Below are positions 26,928 to 33,675 of a stretch of DNA of 64,000 nt, piece after piece. This stretch comes from VRUE01 sp963817905. Lineage in GTDB: Bacteria; Actinomycetota; Thermoleophilia; Solirubrobacterales; 70-9. Numbering within the stretch: position 1 is the stretch's first letter; every line of letters starts with the position of its first letter. The DNA lies in contig CAWFPS010000001.1 in NCBI GenBank assembly GCA_963817905.1, positions 62,001 to 126,000 of the forward strand, given 5' to 3'. The notes below the pieces were generated by a model. It saw nothing but the letters and a program-made list of their open reading frames with translations. It was not told the DNA's origin and did no database searches. The translations under genes and the position numbers were made by a program.

Positions 26928-27409
26928 CGCTCGGTGCTCTCTTCGGCGCTCTCGGTCCCGAGCAGGTCCTCCAAGAGCGCTGAGACGTTTCCCTGCACCT
27001 CGATCACCTTGCGCGCCTTGGCCAGCTCGGCCTCGGCGCGCTCGGCGCGGCGGCGCAGCTCGGCGTTCTCCTTCTCGATCGGGTCGGCTCCCTTGCGGCC
27101 GCGCTTGCGCCCCAGCTCTCCTGCATCGCGCTGGCGGCGCCAGCTCGAGAGGTGCGAGGAGTAGAGGCCCTCGCGGCGCAGCAGGGCACCGAGCTCTCCG
27201 GGCTTCTTGCAGGCGTCGGCCTGCTTGAGGACCTTCAACTTGTACTCGGCGGTGAAAGACCGGCGCTTGGGGCGCTCGGTCAGCTCGGGGTCGGGGACCG
27301 CCTCCGGCGCGGCGCTCCCGCCGGCCGCTTCACTTCTCTCGCCTTCGGCTCGCTCCGTTTCGCGGCCGGCGGCTTCGTCTCGGTTGATCAACGACATCAC
27401 GTGCTCCAA
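26924..27409 (-). CDS. IS3-family transposase, orfA
   Basis: Product of 161 aa with the HTH of IS3 orfA (RRSFTAEYKLKVLKQADAC, LLRREGLYSSHLSSWRRQRD) followed by a leucine-zipper-like coiled coil (ENAELRRRAERAEAELAKA). It binds the IS ends and multimerises. The start may be at 27397 instead. Confidence 0.88.
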   Translation of the reverse strand: MEHVMSLINRDEAAGRETERAEGERSEAAGGSAAPEAVPDPELTERPKRRSFTAEYKLKVLKQADACKKPGELGALLRREGLYSSHLSSWRRQRDAGELGRKRGRKGADPIEKENAELRRRAERAEAELAKARKVIEVQGNVSALLEDLLGTESAEESTER

Positions 27410-27434
27410 TCACGCCCTCGGGGTTCAGTAATTC

Positions 27435-27813
27435 CCGAATCATGCGTGTCTCACGTGACGTTGGCAGAGAGGGGTTGCGCGTCGTCGGTAGCGCACTCGG
27501 CCGGACACTCGGCGTCGCAAGCCCGCGGTGCAGCCCGCGACTCGGCCGCGCCGTCGAGGCGAGCTTCTATCGGCCCGTTCACGAGGCGACGCTGCTCGAA
27601 TGCCAGCTCCCGGTGACGGTGGAGACGGACGGTGGTGCGATCAGTCGGCCCGCCAGCTGGTCGTCCTGAAAAAAGTGAGGCCGCCTTGCGGCGGCCCCCC
27701 TCCGGCTCCCGAAGCAGCCGGAGTAAGTGCATGCAGAATAGCAGGACGTCGGGCGTCCAGTGCTGGGGGGAACTGAAAGGCAGCCGCCCAGAGCTTGCAC
27801 GAAGGGCTCGAAA
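27435..27813. other. Decayed or non-coding stretch between IS3 and the first cassette boundary
   Basis: All frames here are short or lack a recognisable product. It may contain the eroded 3' part of the truncated nucleotidyltransferase gene, but I could not align it convincingly. Two hairpins lie at 27679-27696 and 27700-27723. Confidence 0.4.
27668..27696 (-). terminator. Intrinsic terminator on the minus strand
   Basis: GGCCGCC (27679-27685) pairs with GGCGGCC (27690-27696); read on the minus strand the stem is followed by TCACTTTTTT. A second perfect 8-bp hairpin, CTCCGGCT/AGCCGGAG, lies at 27700-27723. They would stop minus-strand transcription coming from the cassettes. Confidence 0.5.
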
Positions 27814-27966
27814 ACTTAGTCCCGAAATTTGTCCCGGACTCCACCGAACTCAGCAGAACTCCTTGGACGTGATTGGCTCTACCGAGCCAGATTCAGCCCT
27901 ATAGACGGGTTCCAGCTCGACTCATAATCCGTCGGTCGAAGGTTCGAGTCCTTCCCGCCCCACTAC
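27814..27966 (+). repeat. Cassette boundary 1 (attR-like: arm plus tRNA 3' core)
   Basis: An arm of about 100 bp opens with two TAGTCCCGAAA/TTTGTCCCGG sites and contains GCCAGATTCAGCCCTATAGACGG-like sequence; it is followed by the 48-bp core 27919-27966, identical to 16229-16276. This is the natural right end of the element whose integrase is at 16376, and the first of four such boundaries. Confidence 0.8.
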
Positions 27967-28044
27967 TACTGTTCAGGCCATCATGTCGCCGGGGGCTATA
28001 GCTGGGAGTCGTCGCTTATGGCGGCTACCATCTTTTGGATGCCG

Positions 28045-28362
28045 ATGACCGATGAGCCCCTGATCGAAGAGGCGGGACGCCGCTTGGCTGCGGCCGCGCC
28101 CGGAGCAAAGGTGATCCTCTTCGGCTCTCGTGCCCGCGGGGAGGCTCGTCCCGACTCGGACCTGGACCTGCTCATAATCGAGCCGGACAAGGTGACGAAG
28201 CGCCGCGCTGAGTCGGCGCGTCTGCGCCGGGAGCTTCGCGGGCTTGATGTGGCGCTTGACGTGATCGTCATTAGCGCCAAGCACGCCGAGGAATGGGGGC
28301 ATTTCGAGGGCACGATGTTGAACGAGGCGCTGCGCGAGGGCCGGGTTCTTGTCGAGGCCTGA
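28045..28362 (+). CDS. MNT-type minimal nucleotidyltransferase (cassette A)
   Basis: Product of 105 aa. The signature GSRARGEARPDSDLD fits G-S-x10-D-x-D of the MNT family, in which characterised members (MntA) are antitoxins that AMPylate their HEPN partner. The ATG at 28045 (MTDEPLIEEAG) is chosen to match the homologue in cassette B, which begins MTSERLIAEAG; starts at 28018 and 28039 are possible. It overlaps the HEPN gene by 14 bp. Whether this one is antitoxin or toxin is inferred. Confidence 0.8.
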   Translation: MTDEPLIEEAGRRLAAAAPGAKVILFGSRARGEARPDSDLDLLIIEPDKVTKRRAESARLRRELRGLDVALDVIVISAKHAEEWGHFEGTMLNEALREGRVLVEA

Positions 28363-28741
28363 AGGGCGGGATCTCGCGGGGGTTCTCGCGCGAAAGGCGG
28401 AGGGAGAGGCGAAGGCCATGCGCAGACTGGCGTCCGACTCGGAAATAGATGACGAGGCCGTCGGCTTCCATGCTCAGCAGGCAATCGAGAAGTGGATCAA
28501 GGCCGTGATGGCTCTCCACGGACTGGAAGAGGTCCGTATCCATGACCTCGGTCGCCTGTTGGAGCTCCTCCGAGACGCTGGCATCGAGTTGCCACCGGAT
28601 GCCGATCACGTTGATGAGCTGACGATCTATGCCGTCCCAATGCGCTACGACGAGCTGCTCGATGTCGAGTCGCTGGAGCGCGACGCGGCGATTGCGTTGG
28701 TGGAGGAAGTGGGGGAGTGGGCAGCCACCCAACTCCGCTGA
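28349..28741 (+). CDS. HEPN-domain protein (cassette A)
   Basis: Product of 130 aa, an all-helical HEPN protein: FHAQQAIEKWIKAVMA, then RIHDLGRLLELL and PMRYDELLD. HEPN proteins paired with MNT proteins are often RNases or act on tRNA. The R-x4-H-x-Y motif of characterised HepT is not seen; instead there is an HDL motif, so catalysis should not be assumed. TTG start overlapping the MNT gene. Confidence 0.78.
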   Translation: MSRPEGRDLAGVLARKAEGEAKAMRRLASDSEIDDEAVGFHAQQAIEKWIKAVMALHGLEEVRIHDLGRLLELLRDAGIELPPDADHVDELTIYAVPMRYDELLDVESLERDAAIALVEEVGEWAATQLR

Positions 28742-28744
28742 AAA

Positions 28745-28892
28745 CTTGGTCCCGAAATTGGTCCCCGACTCCACCGAACTCAGCCGAACTCCCTGGGCGT
28801 AATTCGCTCTATCAGGCCAGATTCGGCTCTATAGACGGCTTCCGGCGCGACTCATAATCCGTCGGTCGAAGGTTCGAGTCCTTCCCGCCCCA
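28745..28892 (+). repeat. Cassette boundary 2 (attR-like)
   Basis: The arm starts TTGGTCCCGAAATTGGTCCC and contains CGCTCTATCAGGCCAGATTC; the core 28849-28892 matches the tRNA 3' part exactly. The arm is almost identical to that of boundary 3, showing recent duplication or repeated use of the same attachment sequence. Confidence 0.8.
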
Positions 28893-28899
28893 TCGAGCG

Positions 28900-29316
28900 T
28901 TACTCGCTAAGTGTGTCGAGCAGTTTGTTTGCCCAGTCGCCAACTTCGGCGACGAGTTTTACGGCAACCTCGCGGTCGAGAGGGACCGAGTCCAGCAGCT
29001 CGTCGTAGCGCAGGGGAACGGCGTACTCGGTAAGCCGCACCACGGTCGGCGTGTCGAATGGGAAGTTGACACCCGAGTCTTCGACCAGCGCTATGAGGTG
29101 ACGAAGGTCATGCGTGTACTCGAAGTCGACCGCTTGGCGAGCGAGAACTGCCTTGATCCACTTCTCGATGGCCTGCTGGGCATGAAAGCCGAGAACGGTG
29201 TCCGCAATCTCGATGTTGGCCGCGAACTCTCGCAGGGCAACCGCATCCTCGGTGGCCTTGCGGGCCAAGAGGGCCGCGAGCTCGTCTGGCTCAAGCTCCT
29301 GCGAGGACCCGGCCAT
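28900..29316 (-). CDS. HEPN-domain protein (cassette B)
   Basis: Product of 138 aa homologous to the cassette A HEPN protein: GFHAQQAIEKWIKAVLA is nearly identical, followed by YTHDLRHLIALV and PLRYDELLD. It is on the opposite strand to its cassette A relative although the cassette boundaries have the same orientation. The start overlaps the end of the MNT gene by 26 bp. Its stop lies 7 bp from boundary 2. Confidence 0.78.
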   Translation of the reverse strand: MAGSSQELEPDELAALLARKATEDAVALREFAANIEIADTVLGFHAQQAIEKWIKAVLARQAVDFEYTHDLRHLIALVEDSGVNFPFDTPTVVRLTEYAVPLRYDELLDSVPLDREVAVKLVAEVGDWANKLLDTLSE

Positions 29317-29605
29317 CTCTAAGCACTTCGTGCATCAACGTGCCCTGAACAGAGCCCCATCGCTGAACGTGCTCAGCGCTGACCACGATCAGGTCGATTG
29401 GAACGCCCATCGCCCCGAGGGCTTCCCTGAGTCGCACGAACTCGTCCGCGCGGCTGCTTAGCTCTGGCTCGACCACGAGAAGATCGAGATCTGAGCCCGG
29501 CCGGGCATTGCCGCGAGCGTGGGAGCCAAACAGAATGACTTTGGCGTCGGGGGCGGCCTCGGCAAGGCGTCGGCCCGCCTCGGCAATCAAGCGCTCGCTC
29601 GTCAT
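29291..29605 (-). CDS. MNT-type minimal nucleotidyltransferase (cassette B)
   Basis: Product of 104 aa. GSHARGNARPGSDLDLLVVE supplies the G-S-x10-D-x-D nucleotidyltransferase motif; flanking sequence is clearly related to the cassette A protein. First gene of the MNT-HEPN operon on the minus strand. Confidence 0.8.
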   Translation of the reverse strand: MTSERLIAEAGRRLAEAAPDAKVILFGSHARGNARPGSDLDLLVVEPELSSRADEFVRLREALGAMGVPIDLIVVSAEHVQRWGSVQGTLMHEVLRDGRVLAGA

Positions 29606-29687
29606 TGCGTCAAATTAGCTCATGGCCGCGACGGCTCGGCCTGCAGGTGGCCCACCCGCCGCATTCCGTTGCCAAGGGCATCAAAAG

Positions 29688-29836
29688 ACCTTGTCCCGAA
29701 ATTTGTCCCGGATTCCACCGATCTCAGCCGAACTCCCTGGGCGTAATTCGCTCTATCAGGCCAGATTCGGCTCTATAGACGGCTTCCGGCGCGACTCATA
29801 ATCCGTCGGTCGAAGGTTTGAGTCCTTCCCGCCCCA
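29688..29836 (+). repeat. Cassette boundary 3 (attR-like)
   Basis: Arm beginning TTGTCCCGAAATTTGTCCCG, nearly identical over about 60 bp to boundary 2, then core 29793-29836 with one mismatch to the tRNA (GGTTTG for GGTTCG). The following gene ends 2 bp beyond the core. Confidence 0.8.
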
Positions 29837-29837
29837 T

Positions 29838-30359
29838 TTACTCCGAGAACAACTCCTCTACGGCTTTGCGGAAGGAGGCTGGATCGATGGCCGGGAAGCG
29901 GTAGAGCTCGGGCTCGATCGCGTTAAATTGGACCAGGGCCTCCGCTGGATTGACCAGGCCGGCGGCAATCATCTCTTTGATGTCGTGAATGTCTTGCTCG
30001 TGTCCACGCTCGGTCTTTGAGAGTGCCTGGGCGACTGGGTCAAAATGGTGGAACGCGAGCTTGCCCTCCCGGCGGATCAATGGACTTCGACCCTCCCAGC
30101 CCGACGGCAATGGGATGAAGTCGGATGGTGCCGCCAACTCTACGTTCAGGTTCAGCGCCTCCTTGAGTCGGGGAATCTCTCGCAGAATCTCATCGCGGTC
30201 AGGGATGAGCTTGATGTCGATGTCGATGGTCGTTTCTCGCCAGCCGTGGAGAACCGCGGTCGCTCCACCGGTGAGATAAACGCGACCGTCGACCGAGACG
30301 GCTTGTCCCAGCTCGTGCATGAATTGCTCGATGCGAGCGAAGTCGGCTAGCTCGCGCAT
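29838..30359 (-). CDS. Nucleotidyltransferase-fold protein, DUF6036-like (cassette C)
   Basis: Product of 173 aa. VYLTGGATAVLHGWRETTIDID carries the glycine pair and the D-x-D metal site of the nucleotidyltransferase superfamily. Unlike the MNT proteins of cassettes A and B it belongs to the larger AbiEii/DUF6036-type group. It overlaps its upstream partner (30347-30637) by 13 bp, as expected of a two-gene toxin-antitoxin operon. The stop is 2 bp from boundary 3. Confidence 0.7.
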   Translation of the reverse strand: MRELADFARIEQFMHELGQAVSVDGRVYLTGGATAVLHGWRETTIDIDIKLIPDRDEILREIPRLKEALNLNVELAAPSDFIPLPSGWEGRSPLIRREGKLAFHHFDPVAQALSKTERGHEQDIHDIKEMIAAGLVNPAEALVQFNAIEPELYRFPAIDPASFRKAVEELFSE

Positions 30360-30637
30360 GCCGCCGCTCGCTCGAAGCTGACGAGCCGGCGAAGCAGGGC
30401 GTTATAGGCGGAATGAGCGGCATCGCCCTTTTCGCGCGCAAGGAGCAGGTAGAGCTTGTGCTCGGGCGAGGAGATCGGCGACGACAACTCAACGCCCACT
30501 GACCGCAGTCGTGGAGCGCCAATCGACACGAGCAGCGCCTCGGCCGATTCATGTCCCCCGTCCAGGTCTTCGGCACCCTGCTTGACGAGGTCGGCCCCGG
30601 GAAGGGTGTCTGGGACGCTGAAGCTGGTCACTCTCAT
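30347..30637 (-). CDS. Small partner protein of the cassette C nucleotidyltransferase
   Basis: Product of 96 aa starting MRVTSFSVPDTLPGADLV and containing SSPEHKLYLLLAREKGDAAHSAYNALLRRL. No known domain is evident. The EHKL/AREKGD segment recalls small proteins found before nucleotidyltransferases in genomic pairs. The ATG at 30637 is chosen over upstream codons because the sequence further up overlaps the repeat arm. Confidence 0.5.
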   Translation of the reverse strand: MRVTSFSVPDTLPGADLVKQGAEDLDGGHESAEALLVSIGAPRLRSVGVELSSPISSPEHKLYLLLAREKGDAAHSAYNALLRRLVSFERAAACAS

Positions 30638-30683
30638 GAGCGTAGCGACCTTCGGGTTGCTCGTACGGCGTAAGGCATCGAGA

Positions 30684-30755
30684 ACTTGGTCCCGAAATTG
30701 CCCCCCGACCCCACCAATCTCAGCCGATCTCCCTGGACGTATTTCGCTCCTCTGA
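30684..30755 (+). repeat. Cassette boundary 4, left part (arm), split by IS110
   Basis: Starts TTGGTCCCGAAATTGCCCCCC and stays aligned with boundaries 2 and 3 up to GTATTTCGCTC, where the IS110 element begins. The rest of the boundary is at 32117-32201. Confidence 0.7.
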
Positions 30756-32116
30756 TATGGACGCCCGTTTGTCAAGTCCCCAACCACCAAGGACCCGCTG
30801 ACGCGGGCCTTCGTCTTGGCCCAGGAGGCGGCGGTCGGCCTGGTGCGCGACGCGCGGTCAGGCTGATATGCGCGGGTTGGCTACCGCAGGACCGGGTTTC
30901 GTCTCAGCGCCCGCTGTCTAGGATCGAGCGTCGCCGCAGGGCGGCTGCTCATAGCGGAATCGCGGATGCACTGGCGCGAAGGGCCGAGCCCGCCGCCTCC
31001 TGGGCCAAGCAGTGCTTGGTGGCCTCAGTTGGCTGTCGCGACCGCCCAGCAAAAACCGCTCAGCTCACGGGCCACGGCGACCGCGCAGCGCCGTGCCTTT
31101 GCGCGGCGCCCGGCGGTAGTGCCAGGCCGCCTCGACCAGAAGCCGGCGGGCGTGACGAGACCCTGACTTGGTGATCGAGCCCTGCCGGCGCTTTTCTCCA
31201 GTCGTGTTCTCCGAGGGCACGAGGCCGAGGTAGCTCATCAACTGGGCAGGTCGCTGGAAGCGCTCGAAGTCGCCGACCTCCGCGCAGAGCCCGAGAGCGC
31301 TGAGGGTGTCGATGCCGCGCAGGCAACGCAGGTGGGCGACCTGCCGCTCCCAGGGGGAGCCCTCGACGAGGGAGGCCATCTGGGTCTCGAGGCTCTCGCG
31401 GCGCACCAGCAGGGCGTCGATCGCCCCGACCCCGTCGAGCAGGACCGACTGTGCCACGGGCTCTGGAAGCTCGACCCTCCCCAGCCAGTCGAGGTGGCGC
31501 TGGGTCCAGTTGTTGCCTTCGAAGCGCAGGTCGTGGCGCAGCAGGAGCTTGCCGACGCGGTGGCGGGCCGCCATCAGGTCGCCGCGGACGTCCTCGCGGG
31601 CGCGGACCAGGTCGCGCATCGCCTCTTCGGCCGGCGTCGGGACGCGCACCGGGTGCAGGCCGCCGATCATCAGCAGCCGCACCAGTCGCTCGGCGTCGCG
31701 GCGATCGGTCTTCACCCGGTCCTGGGCCGGGCGCTCGATCTTGCCCGGGGCGGCCACCGTGCACTCGATGCCCCTGGCTGCAAGTGCCCGCGCCAGCCCG
31801 AAGCCCGTTGGACCGGCCTCATAGGCCACTCGGACCGGCGCCGGCAGACCGGCGCAGAACTCCGCCACCTGCTCGGTGGCGCCGCCCATCCGCTGCACCG
31901 CCAACTCGCCCGACTCCGGGTCGGCGACCGCCGCGACGACCTTCGCCGCGTGAACATCCAGACCCACCCACGTCCTAACCTGCGCCATGTCGGCACCCCC
32001 ATGATTGCGGTCCTCGCCGAGGCCGTTCCTCGGCGATAAACCCGCGCATCTCATGCGCGGGTGCCGACCTTCACACCGACGTCGGATTAACCCCGGCGCT
32101 CAGGTGGGCGGCCATA
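30756..32116. mobile_element. IS110-family element, second copy type, inserted in boundary 4
   Basis: About 1.36 kb bounded by inverted TATGGACGCCC (left, 30756) and TATGGCCGCCC (right, inverted, ending 32116). The TATGG start is shared with the element at 21198 but the transposases differ, so these are two related elements and not copies of one. The non-coding end 30761-31024 downstream of the transposase is the expected bridge RNA region. Confidence 0.7.
31025..31988 (-). pseudogene. IS110-family transposase with internal deletion near the C terminus
   Basis: The frame starts MAQVRTWVGLDVHAAKVV and carries the DEDD domain (VAYEAGPTGFGLAR, KTDRRDAERLVRL) and the Tnp_20 domain (LGLVPSENTTGEKRRQG). 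After RKGTAL it shifts frame and stops early. The expected C terminus, AVAVARELSGFCWAVATAN, is present in another frame and stops at 31025. Compared with the intact copy at 21518, about 40 residues are missing between these points. It is probably inactive. Confidence 0.75.
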
Positions 32117-32201
32117 GGGTCTAGGAGCGATTCGGCTCAATAGACAGCTTCCGGCGCGACTCATGATCCTTCGGTCGAAGGTTCGAGTCCTTCCCGCCTC
32201 A
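32117..32201 (+). repeat. Cassette boundary 4, right part (arm end plus tRNA 3' core)
   Basis: GATTCGGCTCAATAGACAGC resumes the arm, then the core 32158-32201 matches the tRNA 3' part with three differences. It is the most diverged of the four cores, in keeping with the oldest, outermost junction. The stretch 31989-32301 holds only the IS end and this boundary. Confidence 0.75.
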
Positions 32202-32301
32202 TAGGACGAACCGATGTCGCTTTTCGCGCGGAACGGGTGCGAGCGCCGCATCGCGGAAGCCCCAGGGACGAATCCGAGTGGAGAGCGGCGATAATCCGCC
32301 T

Positions 32302-32787
32302 ATGACAAATGTCTACCAGCCGGACTTCGATGCGGATCAGGACCGTGAGGGCTTCACCTACCGGCGCGCCAAACTGGGCCAACAGGCCAAGTCCGAGAAG
32401 CTCGGAGCGAGTCTCTATGAGATCCCGCCTGGCCAGGCGACCTTTCCGTACCACGTCCACAGCGCCAACGAGGAGATGCTCATCGTGCTCAGCGGCCAGC
32501 CGCACCTGCGCACGCCGGATGGGTGGCGCGAGCTGGCCGAGGGGGAGATCGTCGCGTTTCGGGCCGGCGAAGACGGCGCGCACCAGCTCCAGAATCGAGG
32601 CGCTCAACACGCCCGCGTGCTGGTGGTCAGCACGATGATCGCTCCCGAGGTGAATCTCTATCCGGATACCGGCAAGTTGGTGGCGGCGACTCGGGCTCCC
32701 GGAGCCTCAGACGAGGGATTTCAGGAGGCCTACCGGCGAGAGCAGGCGACGGATTATTGGACCGATGAGGAGCCGCCAGATTCATAG
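32302..32787 (+). CDS. Cupin-domain protein
   Basis: Product of 161 aa with a single cupin barrel: PFHVHSANEEMLIVLSG-like sequence (actual FPYHVHSANEEMLIVLSG) gives the His and Glu metal ligands, and EIVAFRAGEDGAHQLQNRG gives the second motif with its His. Function within this broad family is unknown. First gene outside the element. Start ATG at 32302 is chosen by alignment to the cupin fold; upstream codons lie near the att core. Confidence 0.8.
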   Translation: MTNVYQPDFDADQDREGFTYRRAKLGQQAKSEKLGASLYEIPPGQATFPYHVHSANEEMLIVLSGQPHLRTPDGWRELAEGEIVAFRAGEDGAHQLQNRGAQHARVLVVSTMIAPEVNLYPDTGKLVAATRAPGASDEGFQEAYRREQATDYWTDEEPPDS

Positions 32788-32983
32788 CCGTCGAGCTGCT
32801 CCTCTCGCGTGAAAATGCGTCCGAGGGTGCCCAGGCGGGTAGCCCTCCGGCCCCCGGCCGAGCTCACAAACGGATCGCCCTGCGCCAGCTCGAGGGGGCG
32901 GAGGGAGATCGGTTGGCCGAATTCAGCGTCGAATGCCCGGAGGTCTTCCGCCGGGTGCCGGGAAAAGGATCGATGGAAGCTTC

Positions 32984-33109
32984 CTAGCTCGACCGCCGTT
33001 TCCCGATCTCGCGACGGCGTTCCTTGGCCTCGCCGTATGAGGCCTCGACAAGCTGCTTGCCGCCTGACCAGCCGAAGACCCAGGAGACGAGGACGATCGC
33101 GAGGATCAC
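32984..33109 (-). CDS. Small membrane protein (start uncertain)
   Basis: A minus-strand frame reads AWDVILAIVLVSWVFGW, then SGGKQLVEASYGEAKER, and stops at 32984: one membrane helix followed by a charged tail, which looks like genuine protein. No good start is visible; a GTG at 33109 would give 41 aa, and the frame stays open for about 40 codons further upstream without an ATG. The rest of 32788-33255 shows no other gene. Confidence 0.35.
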   Translation of the reverse strand: MILAIVLVSWVFGWSGGKQLVEASYGEAKERRREIGKRRSS

Positions 33110-33255
33110 GTCCCAGGCAGAGACGATCGGCTGCTGGCCGATCGAGTAGGCGGTGCGAGCCGGCGAGCCACGGCGGCACCCGAGAGCACTAGCCGGGCGC
33201 CGCCCGTGGTGCGAAGATCGCTCCCCAACCCCTTTGTTGAACGAGAGGAGCAGAT

Positions 33256-33642
33256 GTGTCCGGAGAGAGCTTGAGCTGGAGGAGGGCGCGGGCCAGCCGC
33301 GTGCTGCCGCTCATGGTGGCGATTGGGATCGCGGCCGGAGCCGCGGCCGGGTGCGGTGGCAGCAGCAGTAGCGACAGCGCGTCCTCGGAAGCGCAGGAAG
33401 CGATCGAAAAGGGCAGCGAAGAAGCGAAGCAGGGACTGAAGGAAGCCAAGGAAGAAGTGAAGAAGGGCTTCAACGAAGCCGAAAAGGCGGCCAAGGAAGG
33501 CGTCGAAAACGGCAAGGGCAAGGCCAACGAGACGATCGAAAAGGCCAGCAAGGAAGCCGAACAAGGCATCGAAAAGGGCAAAGCCGAAGCTGAAAAGGGC
33601 ATAGAAGAAGCCAAAAAGCAGGCGGAAAGGTACGGCTACTGA
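33256..33642 (+). CDS. Lipoprotein with a long amphipathic helix
   Basis: Product of 128 aa from a GTG after GAGGAGC. A signal with lipobox GAAAGC (VAIGIAAGAAAGCGG) is followed by a Ser-rich linker and about 80 residues of nearly pure Lys/Glu/Ala helix with an 11-residue-like periodicity (EAKQGLKEAKEEVKKGFNEA). This resembles LEA or apolipoprotein-like helices and could coat the membrane or the cell wall; the function is unknown. Confidence 0.65.
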   Translation: MSGESLSWRRARASRVLPLMVAIGIAAGAAAGCGGSSSSDSASSEAQEAIEKGSEEAKQGLKEAKEEVKKGFNEAEKAAKEGVENGKGKANETIEKASKEAEQGIEKGKAEAEKGIEEAKKQAERYGY

Positions 33643-33675
33643 GAGCCGGCGGGCGGCTCGGCCGGGGAAAGGCCC

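Larger units (their letters stand above)
25919..27434. mobile_element. IS3-family insertion sequence
   Basis: Two minus-strand frames (orfA 26924-27409, orfB 25923-26927) fill the element. The ends carry imperfect inverted repeats: GAATTTAGTGAGCAAC on the left and, inverted, GAATTACTGAACCCCG on the right. Exact ends and target duplication could not be fixed; CGAAT occurs just outside or at both edges. It disrupts the nucleotidyltransferase gene at 25501. Confidence 0.8.

Noticed and set aside
27814..32201. CRISPR array
   Set aside because: Repeats are about 150 bp, spaced by ~0.8 kb of coding DNA and contain tRNA sequence, so they are attachment sites and not CRISPR repeats. No cas genes are present.
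27919..32201. Additional tRNA genes at the repeated cores
   Set aside because: The copies include only the sequence from the anticodon stem to the 3' end. The 5' half (acceptor and D arm) is missing, so no cloverleaf can form.
33256..33642. Stress-specific LEA protein
   Set aside because: The Lys/Glu/Ala helix is suggestive, but no group-3 LEA 11-mer consensus can be shown by eye and the lipobox is atypical for LEA proteins. Kept as a helical lipoprotein only.
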